NCBI GenBank assembly: GCA_945952345.1
Contig: CAMFIS010000002.1
Span: 20,718 to 84,717 of the forward strand
DNA: 64,000 bases
Source of the DNA: an uncultured Fimbriimonas sp.
GTDB lineage: Bacteria; Armatimonadota; Fimbriimonadia; Fimbriimonadales; Fimbriimonadaceae
Direction: 5' to 3'
The translations under genes and the position numbers were made by a program. This document shows, piece by piece, positions 7,637 to 16,388 of the stretch. Numbering within the stretch: the first letter of the stretch is position 1; each line of letters begins with the position of its first letter. Under the pieces are notes generated by a model. The model was not told where the DNA came from, did no database searches, and worked only from the letters and a program-made list of their open reading frames with translations.

Positions 7637-8743
7637 ATGTTGCGCGACGGTAATTCTGACGGCGAACTCCGCCCTCTCGACGAGATCCGAAAGGATATCG
7701 ACCAGGTCGACCGGCAACTCGTCGATCTTCTTTCTCGCCGCACCGAATTGGCGATGGAAGTCGGACGGGTGAAAGGTCGAGACGGCAAGCCGTTTTTTAC
7801 CCCTGAGCGCGAACGAGCCGTGTACGAGCGGCTGATGTCGATCAATCCGGGACCGCTGCTGCCCAAGCAGCTGAAGTCGATCTATCGAGAAATCATCTCG
7901 GCGGCGATCGCGGCCGAAAAGCCCTTAACGGTCGCTTATTGGGGACCTCCGGGAACTTTCACCAATATGGCGGCCCTGCAAACGTTCGGCGCCAGCGCCG
8001 AGATGGCGGCGCAGGACACGATCTCGGATGTCTTCAAAGCGGTTGAGAACAACAAAGCGGATTACGGCGTGGTGCCGGTCGAGAACTCGGTCGCGGGTGT
8101 CGTGCCGGAGACGCTCGACATGTTCCCGCAAACCAATGTCAAGATCTGCGCTGAGACTTACGTTGCCATCGACCATCACCTGGTTTCGATCGCTTCCGCC
8201 TTGGATGATATCAAGCGCGTCTATGCTGGCCCTCAGCCGAGCAGCCAATGCCGACGCTGGCTCAAGATGAATATCCCGGCGGCGGAGATTGTTGAGGTCG
8301 TTCCAACGGCCAAGGCGGCGCAGACCGCGCTGGAAGATAAGGACAGTGCCGCGATTGCAAACGTGCTGGGTGCCGAGATGGTTGGCATCCCAATTCTTCA
8401 GGAGCACATCGCCGACAATCCGCAAAACCGAACCCGGTTCCTGGTGATCGGATACAACGAACCGATCAAGACGGGACGGGATAAGACGAGCATCATGTTC
8501 AACCTCCGCAACCGTCCGGGCGAGCTGTATCGAGCCCTCGAAGCGTTGTACGAGCACGGGGTTAACTTGATGATGATCGAGAGCCGACCGGCGCCGCGCG
8601 CTTCATTCGAGTACATCTTTTATACCGACTGCGCGGGTCACCATACTGACGACAATCTGGTGGCGGCGATCAACCGACTTCGGGGCCAAGCGCTGGAGAC
8701 GACGGTGCTAGGCAGCTATCCAATGGTCGACAACAACGCATAG
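7637..8743 (+). CDS. pheA: Bifunctional chorismate mutase / prephenate dehydratase
   Basis: 368 residues with the full P-protein layout: an AroQ-type chorismate mutase (about residues 15-95, starting LDEIRKDIDQVDRQLVDLLS), a prephenate dehydratase domain (about 100-275, starting VAYWGPPGTFTNMAAL) and a C-terminal ACT domain (about 280-360) with the phenylalanine-binding ESRP motif in MMIESRPAPRASFEYIF. It converts chorismate to prephenate and then phenylpyruvate for phenylalanine synthesis; the intact ACT domain implies feedback inhibition by phenylalanine. It is alone on the plus strand, with a strong hairpin 66 bases after its stop. Confidence 0.93.
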   Translation: MLRDGNSDGELRPLDEIRKDIDQVDRQLVDLLSRRTELAMEVGRVKGRDGKPFFTPERERAVYERLMSINPGPLLPKQLKSIYREIISAAIAAEKPLTVAYWGPPGTFTNMAALQTFGASAEMAAQDTISDVFKAVENNKADYGVVPVENSVAGVVPETLDMFPQTNVKICAETYVAIDHHLVSIASALDDIKRVYAGPQPSSQCRRWLKMNIPAAEIVEVVPTAKAAQTALEDKDSAAIANVLGAEMVGIPILQEHIADNPQNRTRFLVIGYNEPIKTGRDKTSIMFNLRNRPGELYRALEALYEHGVNLMMIESRPAPRASFEYIFYTDCAGHHTDDNLVAAINRLRGQALETTVLGSYPMVDNNA

Positions 8744-8785
8744 CGTAGAGTTGATCTTGTCCGTGCTTTGGCCAAGCTGATTAAC

Positions 8786-8855
8786 CACGCTCCGCCCCTG
8801 GGAGAGGTGACGTCCCGATCATTCCTAGTTTCTTTCGGCAGATGATCGGGACGTC
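8786..8855. repeat. Palindromic repeat after pheA
   Basis: A perfect 14-bp inverted repeat, GACGTCCCGATCAT at 8809-8822 and its complement at 8842-8855, with a 19-base loop. There is no T-tract, so it is not a textbook terminator, though it could form an RNA hairpin 3' of pheA. The preceding bases 8786-8806 (CCACGCTCCGCCCCTGGGAGA) match, in reverse complement, the arm CTCTCCCCAGGGGTGGAGCG of the palindromic element near 25022, so this looks like a member of a dispersed repeat family. Confidence 0.7.
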
Positions 8856-8898
8856 GGAGGGGGTGGCCGGCCTACCTAGAGGTGACAAGGGAAGAAGT

Positions 8899-9093
8899 TT
8901 AGAGTTCGGCTCGCCTCGCAACCACGTCTTCGTCCCTTCTTATTTCGAATATTTCTTTGATTGCGGACTGGAGATTTGCGAGAGCCGCATGCTTTCCCTT
9001 GCCTTGCCCAACGGCTCCCGGGATTTCAGGAAAGTATGCTGTATACCAGTCGTCCTCACTGGGAATGTAAACAACCTTGAGGTTGAATTCCAT
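8899..9093 (-). CDS. HicB-like antitoxin-fold protein, no HicA partner seen
   Basis: 64 residues, almost all one partial RNase-H-like HicB fold: a first beta strand (FNLKVVYIPSEDDWYTAYF), then the PEIPGAVGQGKGKHAALANL turn and helix typical of HicB. No C-terminal DNA-binding domain. HicA, normally encoded just upstream or downstream on the same strand, is absent: upstream there are only 35 bases before a divergent gene, and the 155 bases downstream hold a palindromic repeat. It is therefore a solitary HicB-type protein and a toxin-antitoxin role is not supported here. Confidence 0.75.
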   Translation of the reverse strand: MEFNLKVVYIPSEDDWYTAYFPEIPGAVGQGKGKHAALANLQSAIKEIFEIRRDEDVVARRAEL

Positions 9094-9128
9094 AGCTCTA
9101 TTGTCTTCGAAGACTAGCTCGTCTGACC

Positions 9129-9698
9129 ATGAACCTTCTCGCCCACGCCGTTCTGTCTCCCGACGACGAGCTTATCCGCGTGGGCAATGTACTGGCCGAT
9201 TTTATTCATCGGCGCGAAGCCGCCGACCTCGATCCTTTGCTGAAGGTGGGTTTCGATCTTCATCAGCGCATCGATGCGTTCACGGATAAGGACGCAACCG
9301 TGGCACAGTCACATTCCCGGTTGGTCGGTTATCGGCGATATGCCAATCCATTGGTCGACGTATTCTACGACCATTTCCTGACGTTGAAATGGTCGAAAGA
9401 GATTTCTGCCCGGGAGTACGTTCAGGAGTTGTATCGGTCGATCGAACGGTATTCGTCGGTCCTGCCCGAGAATTGTCGACGGATATCGGAGCGGATGATC
9501 GGCGACGATTGGCTGAGCGATTATGGAACGTTCGAGGGTTTGGCGAAGAATCTGGCACGGATGGAACGGCGCATCCAGTGGGGATCTGGACGAGAGGTTG
9601 ATTTGGTGGGGTCGTTGGAGATTTTGAAGGTTGAATACGAAGGGTTTGAGGAAGATTTTGAGGAGTTCTGGCCGAGGCTACTGAGTTTTGAGTCGTGA
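9129..9698 (+). CDS. Acyl carrier protein phosphodiesterase-like (AcpH/DUF479)
   Basis: 189 residues, the normal size for AcpH. Family landmarks are MNLLAHAVLS at the start, GNVLADFI, then LHQRIDAFTDKD and the metal-binding DVFYDHFLTLKW (HD-like Asp and His). The family hydrolyses the phosphopantetheine arm from holo-ACP using Mn2+; homologues outside proteobacteria are not all tested, so the substrate is inferred. Monocistronic, divergent from the HicB-like gene, and followed within 10 bases by a cluster of GTGGCACTGG hairpins. Confidence 0.8.
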   Translation: MNLLAHAVLSPDDELIRVGNVLADFIHRREAADLDPLLKVGFDLHQRIDAFTDKDATVAQSHSRLVGYRRYANPLVDVFYDHFLTLKWSKEISAREYVQELYRSIERYSSVLPENCRRISERMIGDDWLSDYGTFEGLAKNLARMERRIQWGSGREVDLVGSLEILKVEYEGFEEDFEEFWPRLLSFES

Positions 9699-9705
9699 GA
9701 AAGAT

Positions 9706-9894
9706 GTGGCACTGGCTCCGACCTCTGGCTTGAACGAAGTGAGCCAGGGAGAAGCCAGTGTTTTCTTGCAGTGGCACTGGTGCGCAGAGCGAGGAACGAG
9801 CGGCGCTTACCAGTGTTCTTTTCTTGCTGTCGCGCAGGTCGCTCCCTGCCTGTGCTCGTGCCTCGCTACGGCGGACGAGTCGCTCCTCGGACTT
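9706..9894. repeat. Cluster of dispersed palindromic repeats
   Basis: Fills the spacer between the AcpH gene and the next ORF. 9706-9760 is a 55-base unit opening GTGGCACTGGCTCCGAC and closing AGCCAGTG; 9771-9815 is a 45-base unit opening GTGGCACTGG and closing TTACCAGTG. Both fold back on their ends and both have relatives elsewhere in the window (55-base type at 26862 and 28003, 45-base type at 36961). 9829-9894 is a second family, GTCGCGCAGGTCGCTCCCTG to CTCCTCGGACTT, repeated at 10949-11030. Confidence 0.8.
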
Positions 9895-9978
9895 GGGCAA
9901 TGATGGCTTGCATCCTACGCACGTTTACAAAGTAGTTCCCAAGGAACCGAAGGATCTCGAGTACGGTTTGCAGATTCA

Positions 9979-10824
9979 ATGATCGTTGCTATTAGCGCAC
10001 TCGTAGCAGCCCAAGAGTTAGTTCGTTTCCACGGTAAGGTTGTGTTCGAGATTCAATCTGCGGACCGCAGGAAAGTCTATTTGCGCATCAAGGGACAAAA
10101 GCGCGTCTTAGACCTGCACGCATATCATTTGGATCGTATGGCGCATTTTGTTCCCGGGAGCAAGGACAAGTCGGCAAATACAATTGTCTGGCGAACCAAG
10201 CATGGGATGGGTGTTAACGCCTATTTGCTCCAGGCGCTCCCGATCGAAGATCATCGCGCGATAGGCATCATTGGTTTCTCCGCAAATGGTTACTACACCC
10301 CGAGCGATATTGTTCACGATTTGGTCTCGATTGACTATCGAGCCAAGCCGAAAATAACCTTCCTGCGTTCGCTGCCGGTGACAGCAGACCGAGAAATGTC
10401 ACCCGCACCAAACCGACTCTTTTGGTCCAAGTCAGAATTGCTGTTGCGACAACCAGGAGGATTCGATGTTATCGATGGTCAGGGTCGCAAGAAGTTAAGC
10501 TTTGAATTTAAGGACGCAGGCAATGTTCTGGGCCTGAATCCGAGCGGACAATTGGTAATTCGCGGGACGCAATCGATGCCCGGAATAGGCCTGTACAATT
10601 TGAGTGCCAGGACGTTCAAGTGGCTGCCATGGGGTTTGGATAAAGTTGGCATCGAGAGTTTCTACGAAGTAATGGACTCTCCAAAAGAGGTGCTCGTGGA
10701 ATACACCTTGCGGAGAGTTGGGAGGGGCAAAAGCTCTAGTCCCGAATGGTTAGGCACGGTCCAAGCAAGGTTGGATTCCGAAACAGGATCAGTAATCGGG
10801 AAACCAAGTTACAGGAAGTTTTAG
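9979..10824 (+). CDS. Hypothetical protein, possibly exported
   Basis: 281 residues, family not recognised. It opens with a short hydrophobic stretch (MIVAISALVAAQ) that could be a minimal signal peptide ending at AQE. The body is predicted to be mostly beta, with segments such as FHGKVVFEIQSADRRKVYLR, LLRQPGGFDVIDGQGRKKL and QLVIRGTQSMPGIGLYNL that read like blades of a propeller. It stands alone between two repeat-filled spacers, and by eye its G+C is lower than that of pheA or gatA. No function is proposed. Confidence 0.65.
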   Translation: MIVAISALVAAQELVRFHGKVVFEIQSADRRKVYLRIKGQKRVLDLHAYHLDRMAHFVPGSKDKSANTIVWRTKHGMGVNAYLLQALPIEDHRAIGIIGFSANGYYTPSDIVHDLVSIDYRAKPKITFLRSLPVTADREMSPAPNRLFWSKSELLLRQPGGFDVIDGQGRKKLSFEFKDAGNVLGLNPSGQLVIRGTQSMPGIGLYNLSARTFKWLPWGLDKVGIESFYEVMDSPKEVLVEYTLRRVGRGKSSSPEWLGTVQARLDSETGSVIGKPSYRKF

Positions 10825-11198
10825 GTTCAGCGAGAATCAATGGGCCGTTCAAGCTCGCCTCATTTGTTGGCCGTCTTCGAGGCAACGAAGCTCCCGAGGA
10901 AGATCGTGCCCAAGGGACTTGAGCGATTTTCAGTTTTCTTTACTCGCGGTCGCGCAGGTCGCTCCCTGCCTCCCTTGGCTGCTTCGCAGCTCCATACCTC
11001 GCTACGGCGGACGGGTCGCTCCTCGGACTTTTGCGATTACGGAATATTCCTAGGCCTTCGTGTCCTTCTCGCTTTGGCTCGAAGAACACAGCGACCTAGG
11101 CTAATGGTATGCCGCACCTTCGGCGCTGGTCTGCGGTATTTGGAATCTAGCTGGTGAACCGGTTAGTCTCACTCTTCCTGAATCCTGAATACTGAGGC
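10825..11198. repeat. Gene-free spacer made of repeats and imperfect palindromes
   Basis: No convincing gene. 10949-11030 is the second copy of the GTCGCGCAGGTCGCTCC family seen at 9829-9894, here with an insertion between its halves. 11049-11100 is an imperfect hairpin whose outer ends are both CCTAGG and whose arms match at about 15 of 20 positions. 11105-11135 can form a further short hairpin (ATGCCGCA against TGCGGTAT). Confidence 0.65.
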
Positions 11199-11546
11199 CT
11201 ATTTCTTCTGTGAATCCACGCCCATCGGCGCGTTCGGGCTGACGACATCGATCATCACGCAGTCTTCCGTCGCCGTGATCCCATGCGGATAGTTCGACGG
11301 AAAGTGGATCATCTGCCCCGCCACCATCTCGACTTCCTTTGCCTCAGGTCCGACCCACCAAACGCCGCGACCCGAAACCAGGATCGACGTCTGCTCGCTT
11401 TCATGATGATGAAGCTTCACCACGCACCCCTTTTCCAGCTTGATCATCGCGATCAGGTTTCGTTCAGTTACGAGCTTGGTACGATGAAGAAGGTCGATGG
11501 GATTGTCGGTATCGAGTTCAGACCACGACTTTGGGGTGATGTCCAT
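11199..11546 (-). CDS. Small cupin domain protein
   Basis: 115 residues forming one cupin barrel. Motif 1 is VKLHHHESEQTSILVSGRG, giving the His-His-His/Glu metal ligands; motif 2 is MIHFPSNYPHGITATED with the final His. Single-domain cupins include isomerases, dioxygenases and sugar- or small-molecule-binding proteins, and the sequence does not choose between them. It lies on the minus strand, downstream of the tRNA-Ser gene at 11601. Confidence 0.85.
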   Translation of the reverse strand: MDITPKSWSELDTDNPIDLLHRTKLVTERNLIAMIKLEKGCVVKLHHHESEQTSILVSGRGVWWVGPEAKEVEMVAGQMIHFPSNYPHGITATEDCVMIDVVSPNAPMGVDSQKK

Positions 11547-11600
11547 ACCACCACTCTACTCAAGCGAAATTGGAAAAGTTTCGAATCGAAACAAGAGTGG

Positions 11601-11685
11601 CGGACAGGGTGGGATTCGAACCCACGGTGAGTTGCCCCACACCGCATTTCGAGTGCGGCGCACTAGACCACTATGCGACCTGTCC
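11601..11685 (-). tRNA. tRNA-Ser (CGA)
   Basis: An 85-base class II tRNA on the minus strand. The acceptor stem GGACAGG/CCTGTCC closes with discriminator G; the anticodon stem-loop CCGCA-CTCGAAA-TGCGG gives anticodon CGA; the long variable arm (GTGGGGCAACTCACC) is as expected for serine; the T arm is GTGGGTTCGAATCCCAC. CCA is not encoded. Confidence 0.95.
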
Positions 11686-11707
11686 GGGAGAGATTATGAC
11701 CCAAAAG

Positions 11708-13747
11708 TTACATCCCTTGCACTGGGGCGCTGCGATCTAACTCCTTATTGAGGCCCTTGCGATCGAACGGACCGGACAACTTTCCGCCCTCTCGAATGTA
11801 GTAGCCGACCTTGTCACCACTGCCAGCAAGGTTGGCGGGAAAAATCATTTCGAGGGGCATGGTCCGGGCCAAGGCAGTGGCATCGGCAACGCGGTTTGGA
11901 CCGCTTACGATGATCGTGCGATTCCTAACCGCATCGAAAGCCGCGTCGTAATATCCTCCGGCCACCACTGATGCATCCGCCATCGCCGAGTTCAGTCGCA
12001 CCAGCATGCTCTGAACCAGACGTTGGTATTCAGACCGGTTGGCTTCAACCTCCGAGATGTTGCCGTATGCGAAGGCGAGCCGAATTGCCAATGAATTCCA
12101 CGATTCGCGACCTTTGTCAGCGAGGTCGGGCACGGCGGATGAGAATTCAAATCCGGTGGAAGGATCGGGCGGAGTGTTATTGAGGAGGCCCGTATCTGCA
12201 TCACGGAACATCTTGATGCCCATTCTCAAGGCCCGTTCACCATCGCGTAGCGGATATATTTCGCCTGTCGCCGCGTAATCGGCCAAACCACAGTCAGCGA
12301 TAGATAAGTAGGTTCCCAGCCAACCTCGACCCTGTTCGGGACTGCCGAAGGTCCGGAAGGCAAGATCTTTGGCGAGACATTGGTATGCCTGCGAGGCATA
12401 GGTTTTGGCGCGATTCAAGAATCGAATGTCGCCGGTGTACCGGTACAGGTCGAAGAGGCGGGCAGCGACGTAGCCCGTGGTGGATGCTTGGTCGGCTTGA
12501 GAAAGCGCGGCCGGGTGGTTCAGCTTCTCTCGCAATTGGGCTCGCAGCTTGAGGAATCCAGGGTCATCGAGGGAGGCAAGATCCTTCAGTGCCACGAGAC
12601 GTTGGTCCTTGCTAAGGTCGAATGTCAGGTAGCGGCGGAGCGCGACATCCATGTCGGGAGTGAGAAGTCCCTTCATGCGGGCGTCGGTCAAGCTGGATCG
12701 CGCGCTACGAAAGAGCAGGTCTTGGTCATTTAGCCGAGTGGCATAGACGCTGTCGTCTTGTGAGAACTCGGTCAGCACATCGGTGCCAGTGTCTTTTGCC
12801 AATGACATGAGTTGCGGATCATGGCTGAGGCATCCCAACTGGGCGAGAACCACTGCGCTCAGGGAGTTTTGACCCACCGTTTTGCTCGTGTCGATCAGGC
12901 TCTGGTCGAACTGAGTTCGAATTTCGCGGAAGAAGCCGCCATCGATGGGATCGTAGAGCGGTGAGCATCCCAGCGAGCGGCAAATTTGGACGGCCACGTC
13001 TGAGTGCCCAGATTTGGCAAGGTAGCGGACGGCATTCGGACGAAATCGCGTGGTCACGCTGGCGAAGAGTCCTGGAGATTTGAACTTGAATTCTTTCAGC
13101 AGGACATCGGTGAACTTGGAGAAAGACGGCAACGGGTCCGCAGCGGCGGTCACGATGAATCGAAGATCGTTCTCCTGCTGAGTTTGCAGCGTTGGATCTT
13201 TGTCGCCTTCCCCCAGCTTCTTCAGGCTGTCGATGAAGAAGGGCAGCACGGTCTCAGGTCCTGCGTACTGAAATGGGCTCTCCACATCGAAGTGGTTGAT
13301 CAATTCGCCGTCTTCGTTGGTCACAACCAAATCGACACCTGAGTCAACATATCGATTGAGACGGCGGAGCGGCAGCAGGACTTGCGCCCACTCGGGATGC
13401 TCGTCGAGGTCGATCTTTACCGCCACGAACGTGCGGTTGACAAAGCGGGCGACTTCGGGATCGCGGAAGGTATCGAGCTCGAGTTCCTTCGCGTAATAGT
13501 TCGAGGGATCGACGAGGAAGATAAGCATTCCGAGTTTGCGTCGCTTCGCCTCCGATTGACCCTCCGCCATCGTCCGCTTCCAATCAATCTCGACAATTGG
13601 CGCAGGGACGGTGTCGTGCTTGGGGACCGTGACCAAATATTCAGTAGGCGAAGAGGGCAAGAGCGGCTCGTACAAAACGCGGAAGAAGCCAATGGCCGAC
13701 AGGATGAGAACGCTCGCGCCCGTAACCACAAAACTCGGCTTCCTCAT
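11708..13747 (-). CDS. Membrane-anchored thioredoxin-fold/DUF255-like protein lacking the Cys motif
   Basis: 679 residues. One N-terminal membrane segment (VVTGASVLILSAIGFF) is followed by a thioredoxin-like domain (about residues 50-170) laid out as in the DUF255/YyaL (SSP411) family: a lysine-rich helix, KLGMLIFLVDPSN, then RDPEVARFVNRTFVAVKIDL. Where YyaL proteins have the CHWCH-type motif this one has DPSNYY, so no redox-active cysteines are present. The remaining ~450 residues are helical and resemble the (alpha/alpha)6 toroid of the same family (SQADQASTTGYVAARLFDLY). Role unknown; probably binds rather than reduces. Alone between tRNA-Ser and the divergent gatC. Confidence 0.7.
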   Translation of the reverse strand: MRKPSFVVTGASVLILSAIGFFRVLYEPLLPSSPTEYLVTVPKHDTVPAPIVEIDWKRTMAEGQSEAKRRKLGMLIFLVDPSNYYAKELELDTFRDPEVARFVNRTFVAVKIDLDEHPEWAQVLLPLRRLNRYVDSGVDLVVTNEDGELINHFDVESPFQYAGPETVLPFFIDSLKKLGEGDKDPTLQTQQENDLRFIVTAAADPLPSFSKFTDVLLKEFKFKSPGLFASVTTRFRPNAVRYLAKSGHSDVAVQICRSLGCSPLYDPIDGGFFREIRTQFDQSLIDTSKTVGQNSLSAVVLAQLGCLSHDPQLMSLAKDTGTDVLTEFSQDDSVYATRLNDQDLLFRSARSSLTDARMKGLLTPDMDVALRRYLTFDLSKDQRLVALKDLASLDDPGFLKLRAQLREKLNHPAALSQADQASTTGYVAARLFDLYRYTGDIRFLNRAKTYASQAYQCLAKDLAFRTFGSPEQGRGWLGTYLSIADCGLADYAATGEIYPLRDGERALRMGIKMFRDADTGLLNNTPPDPSTGFEFSSAVPDLADKGRESWNSLAIRLAFAYGNISEVEANRSEYQRLVQSMLVRLNSAMADASVVAGGYYDAAFDAVRNRTIIVSGPNRVADATALARTMPLEMIFPANLAGSGDKVGYYIREGGKLSGPFDRKGLNKELDRSAPVQGM

Positions 13748-13786
13748 CTCTAATCGAATTATGGGCTTGTGCTAAACTCTTCTTCT

Positions 13787-14077
13787 ATGGCGATTTCGCT
13801 CGATGAAGTCCGGCACGTGGCAAAACTCGCCCGTCTGGACCTGGACGAGGCTGAAGTTATGTCCCTTCAGACCGAGCTCAATGCCCTGCTTGGGCATTTC
13901 GCCGACATCCAATCGTTGGAAACCAAGGACCTGGAGCCGATCCTCCATGCTTCCAATCTCACCAATGTTTGGTCCGAAGACGTGGTAGGCACCTCGCTGA
14001 AGAGGGAAAATGCCTTGAAGAATGCTCCGGTCAGCAAAGCCGGCCTCTTCCTGGTCCCTATGATCATCGAGGATTAA
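13787..14077 (+). CDS. gatC: Asp/Glu-tRNA amidotransferase subunit C
   Basis: 96 residues. The ATG at 13787 is chosen because MAISLDEVRHVAKLARLDL is the conserved N-terminus of GatC; the frame extends to 13769 without similarity. GatC is a small belt protein that wraps GatA and GatB in the complex that amidates Glu-tRNA(Gln) and/or Asp-tRNA(Asn). gatA follows after 3 bases. gatB is not in this window, so it must lie elsewhere. Confidence 0.92.
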   Translation: MAISLDEVRHVAKLARLDLDEAEVMSLQTELNALLGHFADIQSLETKDLEPILHASNLTNVWSEDVVGTSLKRENALKNAPVSKAGLFLVPMIIED

Positions 14078-14080
14078 CGG

Positions 14081-15532
14081 ATGATCACCACGCTCACCGC
14101 GGCCGAAATCGCCGCCAAACTCCGATCCAAAGAAGTTTCCGCCCCCGAGGTGACGAAGGCGTTCCTCGACCGAATCTCTACCGAAGACGCCAAGTACGGC
14201 GCGTTCCTCGCCGTCGATTCCGAGCGAGCCATGGCGCAGGCCGAGGACGCTCAGAAGCGGATCGAGGATGGAACTGCCGAACCATTGACGGGAGTTCCGG
14301 TTGCGCTCAAGGACAACATCTCGACCGAGGGAATCGAGACGACATGCGCCTCCAAGATTCTCAAGGGATACATTCCGCCTTATGATGCCACCGTTACCGC
14401 CAAACTCAAGGCGGCAGGCGCGATTATCATTGGCAAAGCGAACCTCGACGAGTTCGCGATGGGTTCTTCGAACGAGAACTCGGCTTACAAACTTGCCCAC
14501 AACCCATGGGATTTGAAGCGAACTCCGGGCGGATCGTCCGGCGGTTCGACGGTCGCCGTCACGGCTGAATTGGCGCCGTTGGCATTGGGTTCGGACACCG
14601 GTGGGTCCATCCGTCTCCCCGCTTCGTTCTGTGGTGTGGTTGGGTTTAAGCCGACGTATGGCCGGTGCAGTCGCTACGGTTTGGTTGCTTTCGCATCGAG
14701 CCTCGACCAGATTGGTCCGCTCGCCCGCACGGTGGAAGACGCTGCGCTGTTGTCGAATGCTATCACCGGGCATTGCAACCTGGACTCGACCTCACTTCCG
14801 CACGGTCCGATTTCACTCGACGGTCTCAAGGGCGGCTCTCTGAAAGGAATGCGATTGGCTTTCCCGGTGGAGATGTATGGCGACGGCACCGATCCCGAAG
14901 TTCGCAAAGCAACCGAAAAGGCACTTGATGATCTAAGGAGCGAAGGTGCGATTATCGAGGAGATTTCGATTCCGACGATTCCGCTCGGCGTCACCACGTA
15001 CTACATCATTGCTCCAGCGGAGGCGAGCTCGAACCTGGGTCGCTTCGACGGCGTCCGGTACGGACCGCGATCGCAAGGTCAAGGGCACATCGACGTCGTC
15101 GCCAAGACTCGCGCCGAGGGCTTTGGCCACGAGGTGAAGGCGCGAATCATGATCGGCACGTATGCCCTGAGCGCGGGATACTACGACGCGTTCTACCTTC
15201 GAGCTCAGCAGGTGCGAGCGGCGATGACTCAGCAGTTTAATGAAGCGTTCGAGAAGTACGACTTCGTCATCTCGCCGACCGCGCCGGTTACCGCGTTTGA
15301 ACTTGGCGCGCTCTCGCAAGATCCAATGCAGATGAAGCTACTGGATTACTGCACCATTCCGGCGAACATGGGTGGCTTCCCGGCCATCTCGATTCAGGCA
15401 GGATTTGCTCACGGTTTACCCGTTGGAATCCAGTTGATGGGTCCGCACATGGGCGACGAGCGAGTGCTTCAAGCCGCATTTGCCGCAGAAAGAGTGCTGG
15501 AAACACAACGAAAGCGACCTCCGATCTCGTAA
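14081..15532 (+). CDS. gatA: Asp/Glu-tRNA amidotransferase subunit A
   Basis: 483 residues, the usual GatA length. Amidase-signature catalytic triad: Lys77 (PVALKDN), cis-Ser152 (GGSSGGS) and the nucleophile Ser176 (SDTGGSIRLP). It releases ammonia from glutamine and channels it to GatB for amidation of misacylated tRNA in the cytosol. The context (gatC three bases upstream) excludes a general amidase. The 3' end is followed after ten bases by a membrane-protein gene of unknown function. Confidence 0.95.
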   Translation: MITTLTAAEIAAKLRSKEVSAPEVTKAFLDRISTEDAKYGAFLAVDSERAMAQAEDAQKRIEDGTAEPLTGVPVALKDNISTEGIETTCASKILKGYIPPYDATVTAKLKAAGAIIIGKANLDEFAMGSSNENSAYKLAHNPWDLKRTPGGSSGGSTVAVTAELAPLALGSDTGGSIRLPASFCGVVGFKPTYGRCSRYGLVAFASSLDQIGPLARTVEDAALLSNAITGHCNLDSTSLPHGPISLDGLKGGSLKGMRLAFPVEMYGDGTDPEVRKATEKALDDLRSEGAIIEEISIPTIPLGVTTYYIIAPAEASSNLGRFDGVRYGPRSQGQGHIDVVAKTRAEGFGHEVKARIMIGTYALSAGYYDAFYLRAQQVRAAMTQQFNEAFEKYDFVISPTAPVTAFELGALSQDPMQMKLLDYCTIPANMGGFPAISIQAGFAHGLPVGIQLMGPHMGDERVLQAAFAAERVLETQRKRPPIS

Positions 15533-15542
15533 AGTTAAGCAG

Positions 15543-16388
15543 ATGATCTCGGAGGAGATTCGAAAAGCCGATCAGCGAATCCTTAGGCGCGAGATCTTAC
15601 GATCGAATCGTGTCCTCGGCCAGTTCATCTACCTTCTGCTGATTTGGGGAATCACCGGTGGGACCCACAACCCGTTCCTGGGATTAGTCTTGCTTCTGCT
15701 TGGGATCGGGACTCACTACGCGATGGCTGATGCCGCGGCCAAGCGCAAGCGGTTCATCAACCCCCGCTTCTCGAGCATGTGGAATGGCTGTCGCGAACGA
15801 TTCGAGAGTTTTGAAGACGGGATCAACAAGCTGAAGCGGGCCGAGATTGCGCAGTTTCAGGAGCTGCCAGACACGGTTCGCGACCTCGCGATGACGATCT
15901 ACAACGCTTTGCGGCGGGCGGATCTATTGTTCGAGGAGGTACTTCAGTCCGAAGGTGTCGACCGTATTCGACCCGGCGTACCGATGTTCAAGCCGACCGA
16001 CCCTCAGGCGCAAGAGTTGTACCGAATTGCGGAAAAGAATCTGGGCGAATATCGCGACCATTACAACGAACTGATGGCGGGGATTCAACGAACCGAAGCT
16101 CAGGCGACCGTCTTCATGACCACGCTGGACAACCTACGGGTGAAGATGCTCGGCTATCGGCTCATTGGCAAGAATCCTTCGATGAATTCGGAAGAGTTCC
16201 TCTCGGCTCTGGCTGAGGCAAGGGCGCAATTGAGCGCGATCGACCGGGCTCTCGATGAACTCGATCTCAGCCATTATCCGAAGACGGTTGCCGTCATCCC
16301 CACTGAACAGGAATTGGTGGAAGAAGTGGCCGCCGTTCCCACAACGGTTCACGAACCGGAGATGATCGACATCGAGGAGAACCCTTGA
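15543..16388 (+). CDS. Hypothetical membrane protein between gatA and ispE
   Basis: 281 residues from the ATG at 15543; the open frame continues back into gatA but that part has no sense. Near the N-terminus there are two adjacent membrane helices (residues ~24-60: LGQFIYLLLIWGIT and FLGLVLLLLGIGTHYA) in a hairpin, then a long, charged, helical cytosolic region (NALRRADLLFEEVLQSEG onward) ending in a Glu/Val-rich tail. Family not recognised. Its stop overlaps the ispE start by four bases (TTGA at 16385-16388), so the two are translationally coupled. Confidence 0.75.
   Translation: MISEEIRKADQRILRREILRSNRVLGQFIYLLLIWGITGGTHNPFLGLVLLLLGIGTHYAMADAAAKRKRFINPRFSSMWNGCRERFESFEDGINKLKRAEIAQFQELPDTVRDLAMTIYNALRRADLLFEEVLQSEGVDRIRPGVPMFKPTDPQAQELYRIAEKNLGEYRDHYNELMAGIQRTEAQATVFMTTLDNLRVKMLGYRLIGKNPSMNSEEFLSALAEARAQLSAIDRALDELDLSHYPKTVAVIPTEQELVEEVAAVPTTVHEPEMIDIEENP

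Noticed and set aside
8744-9128. A hicA toxin gene beside the HicB-like gene
   Set aside because: No frame on the same strand fits HicA: 35 bases upstream, and downstream only a palindromic repeat without a suitable ORF.
13772-14773. 333-residue minus-strand ORF
   Set aside because: Antisense to gatC and gatA, which are certain genes.
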